DNA from: Chitinophaga varians
Lineage (GTDB): Bacteria; Bacteroidota; Bacteroidia; Chitinophagales; Chitinophagaceae
DNA length: 64,000 nt
Direction of reading: 5' to 3'
Assembly: GCF_014529945.1 (NCBI RefSeq)
Contig: NZ_JACVFB010000001.1
Coordinates: forward strand, 1,736,001-1,800,000
The notes below the pieces were generated by a model, which saw only the letters and a program-made list of their open reading frames with translations, was not told where the DNA came from and searched no databases. Of the stretch, positions 7,620 through 17,351 are shown piece by piece. How positions within the stretch are numbered: position 1 is the first letter of the stretch; each line of letters opens with the position of its first letter. The translations under genes were made by a program, and so were the position numbers.

Positions 7620-8216
7620 ATGGACACTAATGAACAACGGAATATCAACGTTATATTTAATGCTCCGGAGTCCGCAGAGGCGGCAGCCGCTTATAAGGAT
7701 TATTACAAGCAGTTGTACAACTACGGCAGGAAACTGACGGACAATAATAGTCTGATAGAGGACGCCATTCATGACGTGTTTGTATCCTTATGGCAGGCCC
7801 ACAGCCGAAACCCAGCCATAGATGCCAGCAAAAGTTATGTGTACAGCAGCTTTCGCCGCAAGTTGTTCCGCTATCATGAGGACGCCATCAGGCGGATGCA
7901 ACGCGAAGAGCGCGCCAGCCACGCCAATACTCCCGAATTTAGCGCGGATCACTTTCTGATTCTCCGCGAACAGGACCAGCAGCTGAAAACAGCGATACAA
8001 CAGGCTTTGCAACAACTCACGCCACGGCAGCGGGAAGCCGTCTACCTTCGCTTCTATGAAAACATGCAGTACGATGAAATTGCTACGGTAATGGATATTT
8101 CCGTTAAAGCCACCTACAAACTCATGGCCCGTGCACTGGAGGAGCTGAAACAATTGGTTAACATCCCCTTCTACCTGCTGCTACCTATGCTTCGGTTATT
8201 GTTTATCCGGCAGTAA
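7620..8216 (+). CDS. ECF-type RNA polymerase sigma factor (FecI-like, SusC/D-linked)
   Basis: From the ATG at 7620 this is 198 residues, the usual length. Region 2 is seen in YYKQLYNYGRKLTDNNSLIEDAIHDVFVSLW (about 23-53), with the typical D-x-V-Q/H-D-V-F-x-x-L-W ending. Region 4 is LTPRQREAVYLRFYENMQYDEIATVMDISVKATYKLMARALEEL (about 136-179), the -35-binding helix-turn-helix. A start further upstream would add over 50 residues without family character. The next gene is a FecR anti-sigma factor, followed by a SusC with an STN domain. This is the standard three-part cell-surface signalling arrangement, so it should direct transcription of its own uptake locus. Confidence 0.93.
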   Translation: MDTNEQRNINVIFNAPESAEAAAAYKDYYKQLYNYGRKLTDNNSLIEDAIHDVFVSLWQAHSRNPAIDASKSYVYSSFRRKLFRYHEDAIRRMQREERASHANTPEFSADHFLILREQDQQLKTAIQQALQQLTPRQREAVYLRFYENMQYDEIATVMDISVKATYKLMARALEELKQLVNIPFYLLLPMLRLLFIRQ

Positions 8217-8299
8217 CAAATTTTTTAAAAAAACTTTTGTTTTCATGGGGTAATATCTCCCTGTGCAGACTTATATATCAGTAAACAGCGAAAATCAGG

Positions 8300-9325
8300 A
8301 TGCAACGCGACCAACCGGACCATGAAACATACAGTGTGACCGCTCTTGTGGGTGACCCTTCTTTTGTGAGATGGGTATTACAGAACGATCCAATAGCAGC
8401 GGCACAATGGAAAAAATGGATGTCAGGTGCTCCGGAACGTGCTGCTATGGCGGAGACCGCGAGGCAATTGCTTTTACAGATACGTTTTGTAGCACATCAG
8501 CCAACAGAAGAAACATTAACCGCATCGTATCACCGGTTCTCGCAGACGATCTCGCAACTGCGCCACGAACCCGTTAAACGCAGACGCCTATACGCTTTAT
8601 TGTCGTGGCGCAATGCTGCCATCTGGGCTGGCTTGCTGGCCTGTGTCGGCACCATAGCCTGGTACACCTGGCGGGAAAAAACCACCCTGAAGGTCTCCAC
8701 CGCTTTGGGGGAAACCAGGCAGGTCGTACTCCCTGACAGTTCACTTGTTATGCTGCAGGCCAACTCCACGCTGACCTATCGCCGCTCTCCCAATGGACAA
8801 CTACGGGAAGCCTGGCTCCATGGCGAAGCTTATTTCCGGGTGAACCAGGATAAGAAAGCCGCCGGCTTTGTAGTACATACATCTGACGCCGATGTTACCG
8901 TACTGGGCACCACCTTCGATCTGAAGCAACGCCGCCATAGGACCGCTGTATTCCTGCAATCGGGAAAAGTCCGTGTCGATTTTCATGATCCGCAGCAGAC
9001 AAGCAGGATCCTGTCGCCCGGCGACCTCGTGGAATACGACGCACAGGACAAACAGGTTTCTTCCTCCAGAACAGACAGCAGCTATAGCAGCTGGGTACAG
9101 GGAAAACTCACACTGGTAGACGCCCCCCTGTCCGACATCATAGACATTCTGGAAAATAACTACGGAGAAAAAATAGTAGTAAACGATGATAAAATCAGGC
9201 AAAGAAAAATAGAGGGTATTATATATCTGGAGAACAAAGCAGACATTCTCTTTATTATCTCCAATGTCCTCGACATACAAATCAGCCGCAGAAACGATAC
9301 TATGTATTTCAGTAACCGAAAATAA
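8300..9325 (+). CDS. FecR-type anti-sigma factor/signal transducer
   Basis: A 341-residue inner-membrane protein. The N-terminal 95 residues are cytoplasmic and should hold the ECF sigma factor. A single membrane segment follows (LLSWRNAAIWAGLLACVGTIAWYTW, about 97-121). The periplasmic FecR domain starts at TALGETRQVVLPDSSLVMLQANSTLTY, with the family's GEAYFRV and TVLGTTFDLK motifs. The C-terminal DUF4974 region (about 270-341) is recognisable by LVDAPLSDIIDILENNYGEKI. It would receive a signal from the STN domain of the SusC protein and release the upstream sigma factor. Confidence 0.93.
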   Translation: MQRDQPDHETYSVTALVGDPSFVRWVLQNDPIAAAQWKKWMSGAPERAAMAETARQLLLQIRFVAHQPTEETLTASYHRFSQTISQLRHEPVKRRRLYALLSWRNAAIWAGLLACVGTIAWYTWREKTTLKVSTALGETRQVVLPDSSLVMLQANSTLTYRRSPNGQLREAWLHGEAYFRVNQDKKAAGFVVHTSDADVTVLGTTFDLKQRRHRTAVFLQSGKVRVDFHDPQQTSRILSPGDLVEYDAQDKQVSSSRTDSSYSSWVQGKLTLVDAPLSDIIDILENNYGEKIVVNDDKIRQRKIEGIIYLENKADILFIISNVLDIQISRRNDTMYFSNRK

Positions 9326-9437
9326 AAATTGTAACAAACACCAATCATTCAGTCCGGAGCACACCCACCATACGCGCTGACTGTATGCAGAACAAGGACT
9401 AGCGACAGCTAACCAAAATCATAAAAACCAACTAACG

Positions 9438-12400
9438 ATGAGGAAAGTCTTATTCTTCCCTATGGGAATGGTATTGCTTTGCCTGAACGCCACTACCCTT
9501 TCGCAACGGGCCATGGCACAGCAAACCGTACCAACCGGTAAACAACGGCAGGAAAAAATGACCGTGGATGTGGCATTAAAAAAGCTGGAAAAGAAGTACG
9601 GCGTCACTTTTGTTTATGACAAAACACTGGCCGCCGAAAAATACACTTCCTTTAATCCGGAACACGCCGGCAGCCAGAGCGTGGAAGACCAGCTGAAGGC
9701 GATCCTCTACCCTAACGGGCTGTTGTTCCTTTATATTAAAAAGGACTACTATGCCATCACGGTCAATAAAGACAAAAGCAATAACATCCTGGCCGCAGAC
9801 GGCACTCCCAAAGGAGACGATGCATCACAGCCGCTTCCGGCAGTTACGGTATCTCCTGCAAGAGGACGTGTAACAGATGAGAAAGGCGCCCCCCTGGAAC
9901 GGATCAGCGTACAGGTGGCAGGTACTACCAGTGGCGCCTATACGGACGCAGACGGCGTGTTCAACATACCCAATGCGGCCAATAAAAAATTAATGATCAG
10001 CGGCGTAGGCTACACACCACAGGAAATACAGACCTCCGGCCCCGCACCGGTAAATGTAAAGCTCATCAGCTCCTCCAAAGAACTGACAGAAGTCGTGGTA
10101 GTAGGTTATGGCGAACAAAAAAGAGCCAAAGTGGTGGGCGCTGTCAGCACTGTTAGCAGTAAAGAAATCACAGAAGCACCTGTGGCAAGGGTCACCGACG
10201 CATTGGCCGGACGTGCGCCCGGTTTGTTTGTCTCCAAAGCCAGTGGCGCCCCGGGCAAAGGTTCTACTTTTTATGTCCGTGGCATCAGCACCACTAACAA
10301 CTCCGAACCACTGGTGGTAATTGACGGCATCCCCAACAGAAACCTGGACGATCTCGCCCCTGCTGATGTGGAAACCATTTCCGTACTGAAAGACGCCTCG
10401 GCTATTGCGGTATACGGCGCCAGAGCGGCCAACGGCGTTATCCTCGTTACTACCAAAGGCGGCCGGTCTGGTAAACCCGTTATCAGTTTCAGCGGCAACC
10501 TCACTGTTCAGCAACAAACACGTCCGCTCAAACCACTCGGCTCCTACGAATATGCTCAACTCTACAATCAGGCACTCAAAAATGAAAATAGCTTCAATCC
10601 CGCTTTAGGAAAGGGCTATACAGATGAAGTGCTCGAAAAATTCAGGACTGGCAGCGACCCAGATCGTTATCCAAACACGGATTGGTATAACGATATACTC
10701 GCTCCCACTTCTGTACAACAACGGTACGATCTGTCTGTGAGCGGCGGCAACGAAAAAACACGCTATTTTGTATCTGCCGGCTATAACAATGAAGGTGGTT
10801 TCTACCCGGCGGTAAATTACAAACGATATAATGTCCGTACTAATCTTCAAACCGAGATAGCCAAAGGCCTGTTGTTCGACGTTAAAATGGCGGGCATCAT
10901 GTCTGACAGCAAAGACACCCGCAGTGGCGGGGCCCAGATCGTGAAAATGGCAATCTCCAGTCCCCCCTATTATGTTAATCAATTCAGCAACGGACTATAC
11001 GGGTTTGTCCCGGCAGCCAGAGGTAACGCCTATCAGCAGTCCAGAGGGGAAGATGGTTACATGCAGAACAACAATAACACCTTTACCGGAACACTCTCCT
11101 TACAATACAAGCTGCCATTCGTAGAAGGCCTGTCCTTCAAGGGCACCTTCGCGTACGACAGGAACGTGCTCAACACCAGAAGCTTCTCAAAGCCTTATGC
11201 ATTGTATACGATGGACAACGCGGGTGTAATGAAGAAGGCCAACAACCAGCCGGCTGCTCCTGAGCTGTCAGAGGGCACCAGACAAAACTATTATGCCACC
11301 AGCGAGTTCTCCGTTAACTATGACCGGTCATTTAAAGACCATCATGTAGGCGGTATGCTGCTCTATACGCAGACTGTTTTTAATGAACGTTACTTCGGCG
11401 CCACCGGCAGAAATTTTGTATCGCCGGCACTGGAAATACTCAATGCCGCTGACCCTACCAACGTATCGGTAGCGGGAACCGCCAGCCGTCAGTACAGACA
11501 AGGGGTTGTTGGTCGCTTTACCTATGACTACCAACAGAAATACCTGCTGGAGATGAACTTCCGGTATGATGGATCCGACATCTTCCCACAGGGCGGCCGC
11601 TTTGGCTTCTTCCCTTCTGTGGGCGCCGGCTGGGTAATCTCCAAAGAGCACTTCTTCCCGCAAAGAAGTCTTGTTGATTATCTCAAATTACGCGGGTCCT
11701 GGGGACAGCTGGGTAATGACCGCGTAGATCCTTACCAGTTCCTCGCCAGCTATAGCCTGGTAGGTGCGGATAAATATGGTGTCAGCCACGGCTACTCTTT
11801 CGGTGGCACCAATCCGGTATACTATCAGGGCCTGGAACAGAATGTACTGCCCAACCCCAACTTCACCTGGGAAAAAGCAGTCATGAGCAACGTAGGCTTC
11901 GATATGCAGTTATGGGACAACCAGATCAGTATCACTGCTGACTATTTCTACAAACGGACCAAAGACATCCTTGCTCCCCGTGCGCAGGCCGTACCAGATG
12001 TTGTTGGTATTAAGCTGCCGGTAGAAAATGCAGGGATCGTAGATAATCGTGGTTTTGAGATCAGCGTTGGTTACAACGGCAAAGCGGGCAAGTTTACCTA
12101 CTATGTGAAACCTAATGTCACTTTCGCCCGCAACAAAGTAGTGTATTATCCTGAAGCCAGCACCATTCCTGAATGGCAGCGCTTAACCGGCAAGCCTATT
12201 TCCATGAAGCCCGCTGGTAACGCCTATAAACCGAAATTCGTATCAGATGGGCTGTACCAGTCGCAGGCGGAAGTAGAGAAAGGCCCCAAACCGCTGTATC
12301 CCAACGTTGCTGCAGGCGACATCAGGTATGTAGATATTGACGGGGATGGCAAAATTACCAACAACGACAAGATCGTAACTGATAACGGCGGTTATCCTGA

Positions 12401-12875
12401 AATACAATATGGTATCGCTATGGGCGGCCGCTATAAAGGATTTGAGCTCAACCTTCTCTGGCAGGGAAATGGTAACGTCATGGCTTACGTATATGGCGCT
12501 TATTCCTTCCCATTCACTGCTGACGGGCATCCGCAGGAGATACACAAAGACTACTGGACACCGGAGAATCCCACCGCTACCTTTCCGAGGTTGTCCATTA
12601 CCTACGCCAACAATACAGAGAACTCCGATTACTGGCTGCACAACGCATCTTTCATCCGCCTGAAGAACGCCGAGCTGGCCTATAATCTGCCTGACCAATG
12701 GCTGCGCCGCGCAGGCATCAGGGGTGTAAGGGTATACCTCAATGGCAATAACCTGCTCACCTTTAGCCCACTGAAACAAATAGATCCGGAAATAGATCCG
12801 GTGGCAGCTGCCAGCAATATTGTCCCCTATCCGATCATACGGAGCTACAACGCTGGCCTCAACATTCAACTGTAA
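9438..12875 (+). CDS. SusC/RagA-family TonB-linked outer-membrane transporter with STN signalling domain
   Basis: A 1145-residue protein with a signal peptide ending near MAQQ (27). Domains in order are: an STN (secretin/TonB N-terminal) domain at about 40-105 (KMTVDVALKKLEKKYGVTFVYD), a carboxypeptidase-regulatory-like domain at about 140-210 (RGRVTDEKGAPLERISVQVAG), the plug with VVVVGYGEQKRAKVVGAVS and the LKDASAIAVYGARAANGVILVTTK signature, then the barrel. The STN domain marks it as a transducing transporter that signals through the FecR and sigma factor encoded just upstream. It forms a pair with the SusD gene 19 bp downstream. No glycan-active enzyme is encoded nearby, so the imported ligand is unknown and need not be a polysaccharide. 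Confidence 0.95.
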   Translation: MRKVLFFPMGMVLLCLNATTLSQRAMAQQTVPTGKQRQEKMTVDVALKKLEKKYGVTFVYDKTLAAEKYTSFNPEHAGSQSVEDQLKAILYPNGLLFLYIKKDYYAITVNKDKSNNILAADGTPKGDDASQPLPAVTVSPARGRVTDEKGAPLERISVQVAGTTSGAYTDADGVFNIPNAANKKLMISGVGYTPQEIQTSGPAPVNVKLISSSKELTEVVVVGYGEQKRAKVVGAVSTVSSKEITEAPVARVTDALAGRAPGLFVSKASGAPGKGSTFYVRGISTTNNSEPLVVIDGIPNRNLDDLAPADVETISVLKDASAIAVYGARAANGVILVTTKGGRSGKPVISFSGNLTVQQQTRPLKPLGSYEYAQLYNQALKNENSFNPALGKGYTDEVLEKFRTGSDPDRYPNTDWYNDILAPTSVQQRYDLSVSGGNEKTRYFVSAGYNNEGGFYPAVNYKRYNVRTNLQTEIAKGLLFDVKMAGIMSDSKDTRSGGAQIVKMAISSPPYYVNQFSNGLYGFVPAARGNAYQQSRGEDGYMQNNNNTFTGTLSLQYKLPFVEGLSFKGTFAYDRNVLNTRSFSKPYALYTMDNAGVMKKANNQPAAPELSEGTRQNYYATSEFSVNYDRSFKDHHVGGMLLYTQTVFNERYFGATGRNFVSPALEILNAADPTNVSVAGTASRQYRQGVVGRFTYDYQQKYLLEMNFRYDGSDIFPQGGRFGFFPSVGAGWVISKEHFFPQRSLVDYLKLRGSWGQLGNDRVDPYQFLASYSLVGADKYGVSHGYSFGGTNPVYYQGLEQNVLPNPNFTWEKAVMSNVGFDMQLWDNQISITADYFYKRTKDILAPRAQAVPDVVGIKLPVENAGIVDNRGFEISVGYNGKAGKFTYYVKPNVTFARNKVVYYPEASTIPEWQRLTGKPISMKPAGNAYKPKFVSDGLYQSQAEVEKGPKPLYPNVAAGDIRYVDIDGDGKITNNDKIVTDNGGYPEIQYGIAMGGRYKGFELNLLWQGNGNVMAYVYGAYSFPFTADGHPQEIHKDYWTPENPTATFPRLSITYANNTENSDYWLHNASFIRLKNAELAYNLPDQWLRRAGIRGVRVYLNGNNLLTFSPLKQIDPEIDPVAAASNIVPYPIIRSYNAGLNIQL

Positions 12876-12894
12876 ACAACCAATAACAGCCATC

Positions 12895-14475
12895 ATGAAA
12901 AAATATGCATACCTCCTTTTGCTTACCGCCTACTGTCTTACGGCATGTCAGAAGGATTTTCTGAACAAAGGCCCATTAGACCGGTTTACCGATGAACTCA
13001 TCTGGAAAGATAGCAGCCTGGTAAACCTCTACATCGCCAACATATACTCCGGCATGATCACCGAGTACGACAGAGCCGGCAGCGACCTGATGATGAGTTA
13101 TACCGATGAAGGCGAATCCAATCGCCCTCAGCTGGATGGTCAACTGGTCAATTTTGCTCAATACAATTCCGCCACCGCCGTATTTAAAGACAACTGGATC
13201 GACAACTACGCCAGCATCCGTAAATGCAACACCCTGCTGGAGCAACTGCAGGCTGCCCCTTTCAGCGCGGCGCTACAACAAAGGATGCGCGGCGAAGCCT
13301 ATTTCCTGCGCGCCTTCTTTTATATGGACATCTATGCCTATTTCGGGGCATTCCCTATTGTTGACAAATCGCTGGGGCTGAATGATGAATTAGCCATCCC
13401 ACGCGCTACCAATAAAGAATGTGTCAACTTTATCCTGAAAGACCTGGAAACAGCCGCGTCTCTCCTTCCCGCCACTTACACCGACAAGGCACAGACAGGA
13501 CGCGCCACAAAAGGCGCCTGCTATGCCATGAAATGCCGGCTGTTGCTCAATGAACAGGACTATCAGGGCGCAGCTGCCGCAGCCAAACAGGTGATAGACC
13601 TCAACCAGTACAAACTGTTCCCTGATTTTAAATCCATGTTTCAACCAGGGAATGATAATAATGTGGAGGTCATTTTCGATAAACAGTTCGGCAGTCTGCA
13701 AAGCAAACAAAAACATGACCTGAACGACTATGAATATCCGCGCAACTTCACCGGCTTCGCCAGTGGTGTCAATGATCCAACACAAAACATCGTCGATGCG
13801 TTTCAGATGAAAGATGGCAAATCATGGAACGAATCTCCGCTCTATAATCCTGAGCGTCCTTATGACAACCGCGACCCCCGCCTTTACAGCAGCGTACTGT
13901 ATGACGGCATGATGTTCCGTGGAGAGATACTGGATTTGCAGAAAGGCAGCGCCGCCAATCCATCAGAGCGTGGCACCGCTACCGGCTACTATCTGAAAAA
14001 GTTCCTGGACACCACCTACGATCTCAAAGGCATCTCCAATCCTAATCTGAACAACTGTATCATCATGCGACTGGGCGAAGTGTACCTCAACTATGCCGAA
14101 TGTCAGTTAAAACTGGGCAATGTGGAAGAAGCACGCACCTACGTTAACCTGATCCGTACCCGCGCTGGTATGCCCGTTATTCCCGCAGGCGAAATGACCT
14201 GGGAGAAATATGAGCAGGAAAGGACCGTGGAACTGGCCTTCGAAGGACAACGCTGGTTTGATGTGCGCCGCTGGAAAAAAGGGCCACAGCTGCTGGGTCA
14301 ACCGGTATACGGCATGGTGATCACCGTGGCCAACGGCAAACGTACATATACCCGTTCTAAAATTGAAGACAGAATATTTATCGCGCCCAAGATGTATATG
14401 TTCCCTATTCCGCTGGAAGTACTGAATAAGTACCCGGCCGGAAAAGAATTGAAACAAAATCCGGAATGGGATTAA
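12895..14475 (+). CDS. SusD/RagB-family nutrient-binding outer-membrane lipoprotein
   Basis: From the ATG at 12895 (MKKYAYLLLLTAYCLTACQK) it is 526 residues, with a lipobox LTAC whose Cys18 would be lipidated. The upstream alternative start overlaps susC and would hide this signal peptide. The N-terminal half has the TPR-rich SusD pattern (LRAFFYMDIYAYFGAFPIV near 135). The C-terminal RagB/SusD domain shows LRLGEVYLNYAECQLKLGN-like repeats and ERTVELAFEGQRWFDVRRWKKG near 440-465, a hallmark of the family. It forms the lid of the SusC transporter on the cell surface. Confidence 0.95.
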   Translation: MKKYAYLLLLTAYCLTACQKDFLNKGPLDRFTDELIWKDSSLVNLYIANIYSGMITEYDRAGSDLMMSYTDEGESNRPQLDGQLVNFAQYNSATAVFKDNWIDNYASIRKCNTLLEQLQAAPFSAALQQRMRGEAYFLRAFFYMDIYAYFGAFPIVDKSLGLNDELAIPRATNKECVNFILKDLETAASLLPATYTDKAQTGRATKGACYAMKCRLLLNEQDYQGAAAAAKQVIDLNQYKLFPDFKSMFQPGNDNNVEVIFDKQFGSLQSKQKHDLNDYEYPRNFTGFASGVNDPTQNIVDAFQMKDGKSWNESPLYNPERPYDNRDPRLYSSVLYDGMMFRGEILDLQKGSAANPSERGTATGYYLKKFLDTTYDLKGISNPNLNNCIIMRLGEVYLNYAECQLKLGNVEEARTYVNLIRTRAGMPVIPAGEMTWEKYEQERTVELAFEGQRWFDVRRWKKGPQLLGQPVYGMVITVANGKRTYTRSKIEDRIFIAPKMYMFPIPLEVLNKYPAGKELKQNPEWD

Positions 14476-14505
14476 TTTACAGTGCCAACCGTTTAATCAA
14501 TCAAT

Positions 14506-15639
14506 ATGAAAAAAATTACAACCAGCGCCCGTATCCTGCTGCTGTTCACCGCTTTAAGCACAGGGGCCTATGCACAACAAAAGACTGTTGTCATTAAAGG
14601 CACCGTTGTCGGTGATACCCGTGGCTATGACCGCATAGACATGTACTCCCGTAATCCGGACCGCTACGACTCCATGACCGTTACCAACAAAAGCTTTTCC
14701 GGTGAGGTCCCTTTCGAAGCGCCTTATCGGCAGTTGTTTGCTTCCCTGTACGATTCCAGAGTACGGGGTGGTTATGCGCCGCAGGCCATTCTGATCGACA
14801 AGCCCGGCACCTATCATGTGGTAGCCCGCATAGACAGCAACGGTACCCATTATTCCTCCACTGACGGCGCTGCACAACAAGTATATGCTGCCTTCACTGA
14901 TGAAATGGATAAAACCTTTGACGGCATCGAAGCTACGATGAAGCAGAAGTATGGGGCCGATGTGATGAAAAGTCTGTACAGCAAAAACCCGAACGTTGCA
15001 GCCGCCGCGGAAATGGAAGCGATGGAGAAAGCTGCCATGGAAAAACTGGTACGCCATTATGTAAGCAAGAACCCCGGCTCTTACGCCTCCGCGGTCATCT
15101 TACAACGCAACAGCGGCTCTCTCGATAATAAGACGCTGACGATGCTGTACCAGCAACTCACGCCTGCGATAAAAGCGCTGCGCGAAGGCGAAGCGGTTAA
15201 AACAGAGATCGCCGCCCGTAAACTCAGCGTTAACGGCGCTACGCCGGCCGACTTCACCCTGAAGAATGAACTGGAAAAAGCCGTTAAGCTCTCCGACTAC
15301 AAAGGTAAATACGTGCTGATAGATTTCTGGGCCAGCTGGTGTGGTCCCTGCCGCGCAGCTTTCCCGCATATGCGTGAGCTGTACGCACAATACAAAGACA
15401 AGAACTTTGAGATACTCAGCATCTCCACAGATCGCGACAAAGCAGCCTGGTTGAAAGCCTTAAAGGATGAAAACAATCCATGGCCGCAAATGCACGATGA
15501 TAAAGGCGAGGTATCCAAAAACACCTTCAACGTACAGGTGTTGCCGACACTCTTCCTGCTGGACCCGAAAGGCAAAATCATCGCACAAAAACTAGAAGGA
15601 GAAGCGCTGGACAAAAAACTGAAAGCGCTTTTGCCCTGA
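14506..15639 (+). CDS. TlpA-like thioredoxin-family protein with N-terminal DUF4369-type domain
   Basis: The 377-residue protein has a signal peptide (ending near AYAQQ, 24). A DUF4369-like beta domain follows (KTVVIKGTVVGDTRGYDRIDM onward), then a helical middle, then a C-terminal AhpC/TSA-Redoxin domain starting at about 245 (ATPADFTLKNELEKAVKLSDYKGKY). The redox motif WCGPC is in FWASWCGPCRAAFPH at about 277-281, and the cis-Pro loop is NVQVLPTLFLLD. It should reduce disulphides in the periplasm. Placed 30 bp after susD, it is probably the last gene of the uptake operon, a common arrangement in Chitinophaga-like genomes. The partner it reduces is unknown. Confidence 0.92.
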   Translation: MKKITTSARILLLFTALSTGAYAQQKTVVIKGTVVGDTRGYDRIDMYSRNPDRYDSMTVTNKSFSGEVPFEAPYRQLFASLYDSRVRGGYAPQAILIDKPGTYHVVARIDSNGTHYSSTDGAAQQVYAAFTDEMDKTFDGIEATMKQKYGADVMKSLYSKNPNVAAAAEMEAMEKAAMEKLVRHYVSKNPGSYASAVILQRNSGSLDNKTLTMLYQQLTPAIKALREGEAVKTEIAARKLSVNGATPADFTLKNELEKAVKLSDYKGKYVLIDFWASWCGPCRAAFPHMRELYAQYKDKNFEILSISTDRDKAAWLKALKDENNPWPQMHDDKGEVSKNTFNVQVLPTLFLLDPKGKIIAQKLEGEALDKKLKALLP

Positions 15640-15662
15640 TAAAAATCAACACCAACCATTCA

Positions 15663-15698
15663 AAAAAGAAAAGACGCAGTTCATGCGTCTTTTCTTTT
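15663..15698 (+). terminator. Intrinsic terminator after the SusCD/TlpA operon
   Basis: GAAAAGACGCA (15668-15678) pairs perfectly with TGCGTCTTTTC (15684-15694) around GTTCA, flanked by A and T runs that extend the stem. It can work in either direction, but the MFS gene on the other strand ends about 55 bp away. Confidence 0.85.
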
Positions 15699-15753
15699 AA
15701 TAGCTATATCTCCATCAGCATCAGCTGATTATAAATTTCCACTTCATACAAAA

Positions 15754-17349
15754 CTAGAACGTAGCCGCAGCGGGCTGTTTGGCCTTCACGTCGATGATCG
15801 TACGATTAATAAACGGCGCCATAATAATGAGCAGCATCAGTCCAAGGATCAACATCACTACCATCTCGTTATAATCCATCGCATATTTCAGGAAGGCTTG
15901 TTTCCTGATGGCTTTGTCCAGTAGCCCCGTCGCCGCGCGACTGGCCATATCCGGCTCCATGCCACGTGCATGCAAGGCCGACTGATACAGATTAAGCCGT
16001 TCCTGTAAACCGTTGTCCGCACGGGACACATGATCGCTCAAACGCATCGCATGCGTGCCGGAATAAAACAATGAGAAATAATTAATCAACGCGGTACTGA
16101 TACCGAAAAAAGCAAAGCGGATAAATACACCTACCGCGGCGGCTGACTGGCTCAGGTCTGTCGGCACTGAAGAAATGGTGAACAGCAGTATCGGCGTAAA
16201 TACCATTCCCGCCCCCATGCCCTGTAACAGCAACGGTATGATAAACGTGTTCATATCGGCTTCAGCGGCAAAGAGGAAATACATCCCCCCGTGAAACAAT
16301 AATAACAGGAAAAAACCCGCCAGCCAGATAAACTGAAGCGGTCTTTTTTTGATGATCAGTCGGCCCGAGATAACTGCCCCCATGATAATTCCCACAATAT
16401 TATAGATGAGCAGCTCATACAGATTGATCGGGTCCATTCCCAATACCGTAGAGAAATAACTGGTGGTAATGGAGAAGGCTCCCCTGATCAGGTACAACAT
16501 ACCAATCAGAAAAATACCGAACAGAAAAGCTCTCGACTGAAATACCTCCTGGTGTATAAAAGGCCGCTTGCGTGTGAGTTGTCTGGCTACAAATACAATC
16601 GCCAGAAAAACAATAGCGATGAGACTCCAGACAATTGTATTGTCCTGAAGCCAGTAGTATTGCTGACCATAAGTGACAACGTACCCTATCAAAATGAGCA
16701 TGGGACTATACAGGAAGAAACTGGCCCAGTCCAGCTGGTACAGCGGCGTTTTCCTGACCAGGTGCACTTTGTTCATGAGCAGCAATAATAATATCCCGCC
16801 GGGCACAAAGGTGTAGATGATCATCTTATACAGAACATTGTATTCGAAGTTGTCAACCAATGGAGCGGTCACCAATGAGGTGAGGGAAGCCGAGCACAGG
16901 ATCATGGTATAGAAAATGGCATATCCTGTTTCCCGCGCGTGTTCCGATTTTAGTCGCCCGAAGAGCAATGTCAGACAGATACTGGTCACGCCGCAATTCA
17001 CCACCCCTTGCAGAAACCGGCCTGCAAATAGGACGGTCAGCGAACGGGTATGATAACACCCGTAGCTGATCAGCACCTGTAACACCAGGCATATCAGAAA
17101 ATACTCTTTGGTGGACACGCGGCTGAAAAAGCGGCGTTCCAGCGGCGTGAAACTGGCGAGTGCGGCATAATACAGCAGCATGGAGAACTGTATATCTGCC
17201 GGCTCTACGCCGTAGAACCCTGTGGCCGCGCTGATATTGGCAGTAGACAGGGCAAACAGCATCACGGTAGGAAACATCACCAGGAAGATCGTCAGCCTGA
17301 CCAGCCATTCCGGCGCCCATGACCTGAATATGGGATTACCTTTACTCAT
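15754..17349 (-). CDS. MFS drug-efflux transporter, DHA2 (EmrB-like) type
   Basis: A 531-residue inner-membrane protein with about fourteen hydrophobic segments, as expected for the 14-TM DHA2 group. The region of motif A/motif C is recognisable in AGRFLQGVVNCGVTSICLTLLFG (about 109-131). A late loop near 400-470 carries LSDHVSRADNGLQERLNLYQSALHARGMEPDMA, which is also seen in EmrB-like proteins. Its start follows the HlyD gene by only two bases, and the order TolC, HlyD, MFS is that of an EmrA-EmrB-TolC tripartite pump. It would export lipophilic toxic compounds using the proton gradient. The substrate is unknown. Confidence 0.9.
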   Translation of the reverse strand: MSKGNPIFRSWAPEWLVRLTIFLVMFPTVMLFALSTANISAATGFYGVEPADIQFSMLLYYAALASFTPLERRFFSRVSTKEYFLICLVLQVLISYGCYHTRSLTVLFAGRFLQGVVNCGVTSICLTLLFGRLKSEHARETGYAIFYTMILCSASLTSLVTAPLVDNFEYNVLYKMIIYTFVPGGILLLLLMNKVHLVRKTPLYQLDWASFFLYSPMLILIGYVVTYGQQYYWLQDNTIVWSLIAIVFLAIVFVARQLTRKRPFIHQEVFQSRAFLFGIFLIGMLYLIRGAFSITTSYFSTVLGMDPINLYELLIYNIVGIIMGAVISGRLIIKKRPLQFIWLAGFFLLLLFHGGMYFLFAAEADMNTFIIPLLLQGMGAGMVFTPILLFTISSVPTDLSQSAAAVGVFIRFAFFGISTALINYFSLFYSGTHAMRLSDHVSRADNGLQERLNLYQSALHARGMEPDMASRAATGLLDKAIRKQAFLKYAMDYNEMVVMLILGLMLLIIMAPFINRTIIDVKAKQPAAATF

Positions 17350-17351
17350 GA

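Noticed and set aside
9990..10559. A 189-codon frame antisense to susC
   Set aside because: Shadow of the STN/plug region of susC; no motif.
7620..15639. A polysaccharide utilization locus
   Set aside because: SusC and SusD are present but no carbohydrate-active enzyme is linked, and the STN/FecR/sigma arrangement also serves other ligands.
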